Positions 8,084 to 14,687 of a stretch of 22,601 bases of DNA are shown here, one piece after another; positions within the stretch are counted from its first letter, which is position 1; the number at the start of each line of letters is the position of its first letter. Origin of the DNA: UBA1413 sp964552955 (GTDB lineage Bacteria > Bacteroidota > Bacteroidia > Bacteroidales > Prolixibacteraceae); NCBI GenBank assembly GCA_964552955.1, contig CAZKIU010000054.1, forward strand, positions 1 to 22,601. Direction: 5' to 3'. The notes beneath the pieces were generated by a model. It ran no database searches. It had not been told where the DNA came from and saw only the letters and a list, made by a program, of their open reading frames with translations. The translations under genes and the position numbers were made by a program.

Positions 8084-9364
8084 TCAATCCTCCAAATTGG
8101 GAATAGCTCCGAATTTCCCGTGTTTATATGCATTGTGGAAAGAAAGCTCTTTTCGAAAATTGAAATCAGCCATGGAATAAATAGAGGTTACCCCATTAAT
8201 TCCTTTCTCAGTAAACCATACGGCATCTTTACGAATAATGTCTTTCTCATTTAATAGAGAAAGGTTGTGTGTAGTGAAAAATAACTGAGCTTCTTTTGAC
8301 TTTCTTAGAAACTCTTTAATGAAATGCATCACTAACAGGGGGTGAAGGGCTGTATCAATTTCATCAATTGGGAGGAATGAATTGTTGGTTACTGCCTCAT
8401 AAAAAGGAGCAGAAAGTCCATAGTATCGCAACGTTCCTCTGGATTCCAACTCTTCAGGTAGCATGTAAAGCTTTTTAACATCGTTTCTAATGATTCGGTG
8501 TTCAAATAGCTTTTTTTCAAGATGGATCGCTTTCTCCTTGATGATCCGGTTCTTCTCTTCATCTGGAAATGGACCGTACTCAAACAGTTTTACCAATTCA
8601 TTTGGTATGTTTTTAATTTCCTCTTCAAAATAAATATCAGAAATATTCATATCCGCTTTGTAGAGAAAATTCAAAATATGTTCTTTGACCTTCTCATTAC
8701 TTTTTATTTGCTGGTCAGAGAATTCGGTCAATGACAAGTAAGGATCTATAGTTGGCAAGAAGTTTTCACGGAACCATTGAAAAGCTATGGTAAGTTCAGG
8801 AACTGAAAGGTTGATCTGTGAATATGCAGCAAATACTGACATATTCCTGAGGGTTTTTAGCTGAATAGTTTCTAGGGCCTGATCAGTAATCTTTATTTTC
8901 GATCCAAATTTAACTACCGAAAGCTGATGGTCAGAATCAAACTGCCGGTCAAAGATTAAAGCTGGCTGCGTCCCTGGATAATAGAATAGTCTCTCTGTTA
9001 AGACGGTCTCACTAGTTAATTCCAGAAAGTACTTATGTTTAGTTTTATCTATGTAAAAAATGAGCTCGAAACTACCAGGTTCATTTATTGTAGTATCAAA
9101 TCTGAATGGGATGAAGTGTGTGGTTCTGTCTCTTTCAGTTGGAATCCGTCTGATAAAACTCCACAAAAATCCGAATGCTTTCAGTAAATTGCTTTTTCCC
9201 GACGCATTCGGTCCATAAATCATCATCATTTTTAGAATTCGAACTCCGGGAACGGGTTCTGCCACATAATAATCCTCTAAAGTAATGTCAGAAGTGGCCT
9301 CAAAACTTAACGTGACTTCATCTTTAAAGGAAAGAAAGTTCCGAATTTTAAACTCAAGTATCAT
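8084..9364 (-). CDS. RloA / AbiLi-like AAA (SMC/OLD-like) ATPase
   Basis: 426 aa. It begins with the ILEFKIRNFLSFKDEVTLSF strand pattern typical of COG1106 ATPases that resemble RecF/SMC heads. Walker A is GPNASGKS (51-58). Walker B is FLPIDEID followed by the TALHP D-loop, and the switch histidine is in TTHN. The central insert (about 170-320) is helical. This family is the ATPase partner of RloB/AbiLii and resembles the sensor ATPases of PARIS and OLD-type systems. By analogy it may sense a phage component and release the effector, but that is inference. It precedes rloB by 2 nt in one operon. Both genes are strikingly AT-rich compared with ppdK and tamB on either side, indicating a transferred cassette. 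Confidence 0.82.
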   Translation of the reverse strand: MILEFKIRNFLSFKDEVTLSFEATSDITLEDYYVAEPVPGVRILKMMMIYGPNASGKSNLLKAFGFLWSFIRRIPTERDRTTHFIPFRFDTTINEPGSFELIFYIDKTKHKYFLELTSETVLTERLFYYPGTQPALIFDRQFDSDHQLSVVKFGSKIKITDQALETIQLKTLRNMSVFAAYSQINLSVPELTIAFQWFRENFLPTIDPYLSLTEFSDQQIKSNEKVKEHILNFLYKADMNISDIYFEEEIKNIPNELVKLFEYGPFPDEEKNRIIKEKAIHLEKKLFEHRIIRNDVKKLYMLPEELESRGTLRYYGLSAPFYEAVTNNSFLPIDEIDTALHPLLVMHFIKEFLRKSKEAQLFFTTHNLSLLNEKDIIRKDAVWFTEKGINGVTSIYSMADFNFRKELSFHNAYKHGKFGAIPNLED

Positions 9365-9393
9365 CTCTATTTTTTAATAATGCAAATTATATG

Positions 9394-9425
9394 TAAAAAT
9401 ACAAAATAGAAGTGATTTTATCAAG
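9394..9425 (-). promoter_or_regulatory. Candidate rloAB promoter
   Basis: On the minus strand CTTG (9422-9425), a 20-nt spacer and TATTTTTA (9394-9401) approximate TTTG-N20-TAnnTTTG with one mismatch in each box. The leader would be about 24 nt. Confidence 0.38.
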
Positions 9426-9435
9426 CGTTGATTCA

Positions 9436-9475
9436 AATAATTCCCTTAACCGGTCATAGAGTACGCGGAATTATT
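9436..9475. repeat. Inverted repeat between tamB and rloA
   Basis: AATAATTCC (9436-9444) and GGAATTATT (9467-9475) are perfect 9-bp arms around a 22-nt loop that itself contains ACCGGT. It lies just past the tamB stop and upstream of the rloAB promoter. It could be a weak tamB terminator or a regulatory site for rloAB. Confidence 0.4.
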
Positions 9476-9485
9476 GCCCCACAGT

Positions 9486-12400
9486 TTATTTTTTGCCGAA
9501 GAGCGCGAGGAAGTTCCGCCAGAGCTCCTCGAAGTGGTTGTAGTTCTCCTTGTAGCTGAAACCCAGTCCCTGCGTGTAGGGCGCCGTCTCGTAGATGAGG
9601 TTGTTGTTCGACTTGTTATAGGCTTTGAGCTGGAGCTTGCCGTTGCGCGTGAGCTTCACGTTGATCTCGAAGTCGCCCACTAACTCGCTCTGGTTCATGG
9701 TCCTTGGATTGGTATTGTTGCCGATGTTGCCATTGATGCTCACCCGGTCGTTGAAAATCTGGGTGCTCAGCGCCAATTCGATCTCATCGCCCGTGATCTG
9801 GTTGCCGGGGCGGTAGTTGAAGCCGATGTCGACATCCTTGTTGATCTGGGAGAGCCAGTTGCTCAATCCGTTCGAGAAGAGATCGCTGGCCGTGCTGCCG
9901 ATCAGTCCGGTGGCGGTCGCCTCATAGTTCCCCCGCACATTCTCAGGGGTGTAGAACTTACCCAGCACCAGCAACGAGAGCATCTGCCGGTTGAGGTCTT
10001 CCTGTGTCGAGAAGTATTGCTGCACCTCGTCGCGCACCCGGCTCTCCAGCTCAGGGAAGAGGATGTCAAACTTAATGTCGGGGCTCGTCAGGTCGCCGGT
10101 GAGGATGATGCGGCATTCGACAGGTACCCGCGTCGAGCTGGTCACATTCTCATTGGTCCCCACCATAAGCTCGTAGAGCGACGCCCGGAGGCTGTAAATG
10201 GCGTTCAGGTCGATGACGGCCTGCATGGGGTCACCCGACCAGGTGATCGACCCCCCGGGCTCGACCGTGAACCGCTTGTTGATCACGTTCTGCACCGTGA
10301 AGAGGTATTCACCCTGCTCAAGCACGAAATCACCCGTGAGGAAGATATTTCCTTTGGGGTCCATCCGGAAACGCAGGGTGCCTTCACCCTGTGCCCTGAT
10401 CTCGTCGCTGATCTGGGTGTTGTAGACCATCTGTACCCGTGCTTCCGGAGTGGCATGCATCAGAAAATCGATTTCAAGGCCCCCGGTTTCCGGAGATTGT
10501 ACGAATAATGGCTTGATGACGCTGTCTTTTTCGGCCGTCACGAACCGCACAAAATCATAACGCGCCACCTCGGCCTCTTCACTCAGGACGATGGTCACCG
10601 CGGTCTCGGGCAGACTGGTGGCTTCTCCGGCGAGCTTGACGCTGGTCCCCTGCCCGGTGATGGTGATGTTCCCCCGCACAATGGCCTTGCCGTAGAAACT
10701 TTCACCCTGCCGGGCCGTGGTGTTCAGTGCCAATATTTTGTTGGTGTTGACCGAGAGGTCGTACCTCATATTCCTGAAGTTGTCGTGGCGGATGGTGCCG
10801 TTGAAGGTGCCCCGGTTGCCCAGAATATCCTTCACCTCCATGTTCCGGAAGATGATCCTGTCGCGGTCGAGCCGCACCGAGTCATTGAGGTTATAGCTCA
10901 CCTGGGTGTAGTCGATGGTGAGCCCGGCGTTGCTGCACATCACCGCCCCGTCCATCAGCAGCTTCCCGGGTTTCCCGTGCACCCTGATGCGGCCGCTGCC
11001 ATCGCCGTGGAAGTTGGTGAGAGTTTCGCGGATCACCGTGTTCAGGACCACCAGCGACTGGTTGTTGAAGTCAAAGGTGAAATCGAGGTCCAGGGTGCGG
11101 GGGTCGAACCAACCGGTGGCGACGGTCTGGTCACGGCCGTTCTTGGTGATCTTCATCTTGCTGTTGATCTGCTCGGCGCGGCGGTCCCAGGCGTTGACCA
11201 GGCTGATATCGCCAATGGGTTGCTCCCTGAAGACTAACCCGTCGATGCGCAGGTCGGAGTCGAGGCGGCGGCTCCGGTAGAAGTCGGAGACCGAGAGGCT
11301 CCCGTTGATCATGCCCGCCAGGCCCAGCTTGGCCTTCAGGTAAGTCTCGAGTTGGCCCAGGTTGAGGTGCTGGAGCTGAAGGGTGATGGCCTCATTCTCA
11401 TCGGTGGAAAGGGCCCCGTCGAGGGCGATCGCCTGGTCCCCGTTGCGGAAGGAGAAGCCTTTGACGGCCAGGTGCTTACCGTCGATGCGGAGCGCGGCCG
11501 GCGATAGCTGCCATACCGAGTCGGCGATGATGATCTTCGAGGGTCTCAGGGCCACGTCGATGACCGGCCCGCGCAGCGAGTCGCGCGTCGTGAAATGAAG
11601 CTCCCCGGCGATCTCCCCGCTGTAGGAGAGGTTATCCCAGTTGTTCCATACGATGCGCGAATCCACCCGGTCGTCAGAGGCGTCGGCCAGCAGCGCCAGG
11701 TTATAGAGGCTCAGCCCGTTCTGCATGTGAAACTCGCCGAAACGCAGGCGCGCCGACAGCTCCCCGTCCGCGGGCTCCACATTCAGCGCTACCTTTCGCA
11801 CGGCCATCTTGTTGTAGATGATCTCGGGTATCTCGCTCTTCATCTCCAGGCTCCTCTCTCCGGAATCGATGCGGCCCGAGAGCATAAACGGGGTGCGGAC
11901 CTGCAGTCCGGGTACGAAAACGGCCGCGAGCTCGTTGAGATTCCGGGCGTAAAAATCAAAGGCAAACCGGTTGGTGTTTTCCTTGCCGGTAACCGGTATT
12001 TTTAACGCCGGAAGATAGCGGGCCATCACGATGGCAAACGACTCGAAGAGGTTGCGGAAATGGTAGGTGCCGTTGACCGACAGGTCGAAGAAGTCGGAGT
12101 AGAGCTGTATCTGGCTGATCTCATCACCCAGATGGGTGTCGACGGTGAGCTTGCCGAAGGTGAGGGTGTCGTGGTCGTTGTGGTACCAGCCGTCGCTCAC
12201 CTTGATGGAGCCGTCGAGGTTGTCGAGGTTGTCGCCTGCGAAGTTGGCCGTCATCGCCAGCCTGAGGCGGCTGGTCTGGTTGGCGGTGTCGAGATGCATG
12301 GCCACCAGGTCGGCCTGGCCCAGGTTCAGCGTGAAGTCAAAAACCGGTACCTTCTTGTCAAGGTCGAGCAACCCCGTGAAGTCGAGCTTCAGGGCGTCGT

Positions 12401-13943
12401 CGTTGATTTTTACATTCCCGTTAAAACGGCGGTTGTTGAGGTTGCCGTCGAGTTCTATGTTGCGGTAGGTGGTGCCATGGGCGACCAGTTCTGAGATGCC
12501 TCCCCGGAAGTTACCGTTGAGGCTCTCCCGGCTTTTGTTGTAGAGGCCGTTGACCATGCCGTTGAAGGAGAGCGGGCCGATTTCATCGGTTTTCAGCAGC
12601 CGCCCCAGCTCGAAGCCGCTGGTTTCGAGTTTCCCGTTGTAGCGGATGTTGTTGCCGTTCACGGGCACGAAGGAGATGTCGGTGCGCACCTGTCCCATGG
12701 GACTGTTGAGGGTGCCGAAGGCGACGAAGTCGGTGGGGAAGCCGGTGAAGTTGCCGGCATAGCTGAGGGTGCCACTCTCCAGCAGGGTGGGGGGGAAGCT
12801 CAGGTAACTGTTTTTGGAGCCCTCGGGAAGACGCACCCTGCTCAGGTCGGCCAGCGAGGTCTGCAGCCTGTTGATGTCGAGGAAGAGGTAGGGCTCGGCG
12901 ATGTCGTCGAAGCGGTCAACGGAGAGGTCGCAGTCGAGGAGAGTATTGTTGCCGGTGGTGATCAGCAGGTTGCGGGCTTTGATACTGGTGGGGGAGCCGC
13001 TGAAGTTTCCGCTGACCTCGACGACCTGGTCCATGCCTCGCAGGGGAGCCACGAAGAGGGCCACGTCGGCCAGGCTCAGCCGCGCTTGCTCCAGGTCCAG
13101 GGCCATCCGGGTGCGTTGCTCCCCGGTGCCCGGAAGGGTGTCGCTCTCGAGCCTGAACTGGGCCGAATCAATGGCCGAGTGGAGGGTCTCCACGGTGAGG
13201 TGGCTCACCTTCAGCACCCCTTTGCTCTGGCTGATGTCGGCCGAGAGGTTGTTCAGGAAGAAACCGCGGCTGTCGATCATGGTCATCGAGGCGATCTTCA
13301 TGGCCAGTGAATCGGGGGTGAGACCGAAATGGTCTATCCGGAGGTTGATGTCGTCGATCCCATAGGTGAGGGGCTCTCCGTGGCGGTTCTCGTAGTGAAA
13401 TCCCGAGTTCCGGAGTCTGAAATTCCGGCAGGTGAAAGTCCATTTATTTTGGCTGGTGGTATCTTTCCGGAGGGAATCGGTGAGAAAGTCGAAGTTGAAG
13501 TGGCCGAGGCTGTCGCGGCGGATGTAGAAGTCGGAGCGGTCGATGGTGAAACGGCCGATGCCCACCTCTTTATTGGAGAGGCTGAGGCGGTCGAGCCGCA
13601 CTTCTATCTTGGAGGCGGCGGCCAGGGTCTCACCGTTGGGTTCCTCGAGCCTGACATCCTCCAGAACGACTTTGTTGAAGAGGGCGACGTCAACGCCCCC
13701 GATGTGAATGCCCGCATTGAGCTTCTCCGAGAAATAGTCCGCCAGCCTGTGGGTCAGAAAGGTCTGCACCCCGGGACTCTGGATGGCCAGGTAAAGACCC
13801 GACAGCAACAAAAAGAGGACCGTCAGGGGGATCAGGACTATTTTCCAGCCTTTTTTGATAATTTTGCGTTTTGACAAAAATACACAAAAACCGGGCAAAT
13901 CTTCCGGAGCATGTAGGTTAAACGATGCAGAATCACACGGCAT
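9486..13943 (-). CDS. tamB: TamB family translocation/assembly module protein
   Basis: 1485 aa. One membrane anchor at about residues 32-54 is followed by a very long beta-rich, AsmA-like periplasmic region. The C-terminal TamB (DUF490) domain is at about 1050-1480. It includes the SITWSGDPMQAVIDLNAIY pattern, INGNIGN, and an ending ELWRNFLALFGKK typical of the Bacteroidota form. TamB-like proteins bridge the inner and outer membranes and help lipid transport and outer-membrane protein assembly. The start is uncertain. ATG at 13943 gives an unusual 30-residue leader before the basic KRKIIKKGWK. An in-frame TTG at 13877 would be closer to the anchor, but it lies inside a TATTTTTG box. In Bacteroidota tamB is commonly divergent from tsaD, as here, though a MazEF-like module now sits between them. 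Confidence 0.92.
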   Translation of the reverse strand: MPCDSASFNLHAPEDLPGFCVFLSKRKIIKKGWKIVLIPLTVLFLLLSGLYLAIQSPGVQTFLTHRLADYFSEKLNAGIHIGGVDVALFNKVVLEDVRLEEPNGETLAAASKIEVRLDRLSLSNKEVGIGRFTIDRSDFYIRRDSLGHFNFDFLTDSLRKDTTSQNKWTFTCRNFRLRNSGFHYENRHGEPLTYGIDDINLRIDHFGLTPDSLAMKIASMTMIDSRGFFLNNLSADISQSKGVLKVSHLTVETLHSAIDSAQFRLESDTLPGTGEQRTRMALDLEQARLSLADVALFVAPLRGMDQVVEVSGNFSGSPTSIKARNLLITTGNNTLLDCDLSVDRFDDIAEPYLFLDINRLQTSLADLSRVRLPEGSKNSYLSFPPTLLESGTLSYAGNFTGFPTDFVAFGTLNSPMGQVRTDISFVPVNGNNIRYNGKLETSGFELGRLLKTDEIGPLSFNGMVNGLYNKSRESLNGNFRGGISELVAHGTTYRNIELDGNLNNRRFNGNVKINDDALKLDFTGLLDLDKKVPVFDFTLNLGQADLVAMHLDTANQTSRLRLAMTANFAGDNLDNLDGSIKVSDGWYHNDHDTLTFGKLTVDTHLGDEISQIQLYSDFFDLSVNGTYHFRNLFESFAIVMARYLPALKIPVTGKENTNRFAFDFYARNLNELAAVFVPGLQVRTPFMLSGRIDSGERSLEMKSEIPEIIYNKMAVRKVALNVEPADGELSARLRFGEFHMQNGLSLYNLALLADASDDRVDSRIVWNNWDNLSYSGEIAGELHFTTRDSLRGPVIDVALRPSKIIIADSVWQLSPAALRIDGKHLAVKGFSFRNGDQAIALDGALSTDENEAITLQLQHLNLGQLETYLKAKLGLAGMINGSLSVSDFYRSRRLDSDLRIDGLVFREQPIGDISLVNAWDRRAEQINSKMKITKNGRDQTVATGWFDPRTLDLDFTFDFNNQSLVVLNTVIRETLTNFHGDGSGRIRVHGKPGKLLMDGAVMCSNAGLTIDYTQVSYNLNDSVRLDRDRIIFRNMEVKDILGNRGTFNGTIRHDNFRNMRYDLSVNTNKILALNTTARQGESFYGKAIVRGNITITGQGTSVKLAGEATSLPETAVTIVLSEEAEVARYDFVRFVTAEKDSVIKPLFVQSPETGGLEIDFLMHATPEARVQMVYNTQISDEIRAQGEGTLRFRMDPKGNIFLTGDFVLEQGEYLFTVQNVINKRFTVEPGGSITWSGDPMQAVIDLNAIYSLRASLYELMVGTNENVTSSTRVPVECRIILTGDLTSPDIKFDILFPELESRVRDEVQQYFSTQEDLNRQMLSLLVLGKFYTPENVRGNYEATATGLIGSTASDLFSNGLSNWLSQINKDVDIGFNYRPGNQITGDEIELALSTQIFNDRVSINGNIGNNTNPRTMNQSELVGDFEINVKLTRNGKLQLKAYNKSNNNLIYETAPYTQGLGFSYKENYNHFEELWRNFLALFGKK

Positions 13944-13967
13944 TTATGCGATGACAGGAAAGTTGCT

Positions 13968-13975
13968 TACCTTTG
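13968..13975 (+). promoter_or_regulatory. -7 promoter box of the MazEF-like operon
   Basis: TACCTTTG matches TAnnTTTG exactly. A TTTA at 13943-13946 lies 21 nt upstream as a poor -33 box. The start near 13981 gives a leader of about 13 nt with GGAG just before the ATG. Confidence 0.45.
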
Positions 13976-13993
13976 TTTGGTAAATCAGGAGAT

Positions 13994-14206
13994 ATGGAAA
14001 CAAATGAAATCATCAAAGCCATTACAAAACTTCCGATAAATAAGCGAATGCTTATTATTGAGAAGACCCTTAAAACAATCAGGGAAAGTGAGAGTAAGAA
14101 AAAAATGGAAGATTCGGCGAAATCTTTGTATGATGACTATTCTGGTAATACCGAATTGACAGAGTTTACGCTGCTTGATGGTGAATCATTCTATGAAGCA
14201 AGGTGA
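13994..14206 (+). CDS. Putative antitoxin partner of a MazF/PemK-like toxin
   Basis: 70 aa. The segment AITKLPINKRMLIIEKTLKTI resembles the LSxxERLxLxExLxxxL-type helix of small addiction-module antitoxins. The C-terminus is acidic and probably unstructured, as expected for a toxin-wrapping tail. I chose the ATG at 13994, with GGAG two to three bases upstream; an earlier in-frame TTG is part of the -7 box. The gene overlaps the toxin gene by 14 nt. The family assignment is soft, and the role rests mainly on the neighbour. Confidence 0.68.
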   Translation: METNEIIKAITKLPINKRMLIIEKTLKTIRESESKKKMEDSAKSLYDDYSGNTELTEFTLLDGESFYEAR

Positions 14207-14540
14207 AATATGGCTGATATCCCTTGACCCGACTATTGGTGCGGAACTCAGGAAGACCAGACCGGCCATTGTGGTTAATGATAATTCTTTGGGGAAATTA
14301 CCGCTGAAGGTTATCGTGCCTTTGACCGATTGGAAAGATCGATATGAGAATGTTCCATGGATGGTAAGAATTTCTCCTGATACCATCAACAACCTGGTTA
14401 AAGAATCTGTGGCTGACTGCTTCCAAATACGCTCTATATCTGAGAAAAGATTTATTAGTAGAATTGGGAGAATAAAGCCTGATAATATTGAAGATCTTAA
14501 AGAAGCTCTTTCAAGGGTATTATCAATTGAGCAGATTTGA
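14193..14540 (+). CDS. MazF/PemK-family endoribonuclease toxin
   Basis: 115 aa, the family's usual length. It starts with the MazF hallmark MKQGEIWLISLDP, followed by GAELRKTRPAIVVNDN, where the conserved Arg for RNA cleavage lies in KTRPAIVV. A VIVPLT strand and the C-terminal helix DNIEDLKEALSRVL are also typical. MazF toxins cut single-stranded RNA at short motifs and halt growth until neutralised. The ATG at 14193 is chosen because the MKxGxIW start is canonical. It lies within the end of the antitoxin gene, so the two are coupled. The cassette is AT-rich and sits between the usually adjacent tamB and tsaD, suggesting insertion. Confidence 0.88.
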   Translation: MKQGEIWLISLDPTIGAELRKTRPAIVVNDNSLGKLPLKVIVPLTDWKDRYENVPWMVRISPDTINNLVKESVADCFQIRSISEKRFISRIGRIKPDNIEDLKEALSRVLSIEQI

Positions 14541-14563
14541 AGCCTGCAATGATAGCCTTTCGG

Positions 14564-14590
14564 ACAGGAATTATTATTCATTCCTGTTTT
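14564..14590 (+). terminator. Intrinsic terminator of the MazEF-like operon
   Basis: ACAGGAAT (14564-14571) and ATTCCTGT (14580-14587) form an 8-bp perfect stem with an 8-nt loop, followed by a short T run. It lies 24 nt after the toxin stop. Confidence 0.7.
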
Positions 14591-14652
14591 CTATGTCTCA
14601 GTAGTCCAATAAGTTTTCCGCTAGTTAATGCATCCTTATGTCTGGCGTGTCG

Positions 14653-14660
14653 TATGTTTA
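14653..14660 (+). promoter_or_regulatory. Candidate tsaD -7 box
   Basis: TATGTTTA differs from TAnnTTTG at the last base. It lies 28 nt before the tsaD start, and AAGGA is present ahead of the ATG. No -33 box is obvious. Confidence 0.3.
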
Positions 14661-14687
14661 AAAATTTAAAATTTTAAGGAAATTTTG

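Noticed and set aside
9474..13874. Many plus-strand open frames of 60-180 codons opposite tamB, for example 13329-13874
   Set aside because: All are shadows of the 1485-codon tamB frame, without start signals or recognisable domains.
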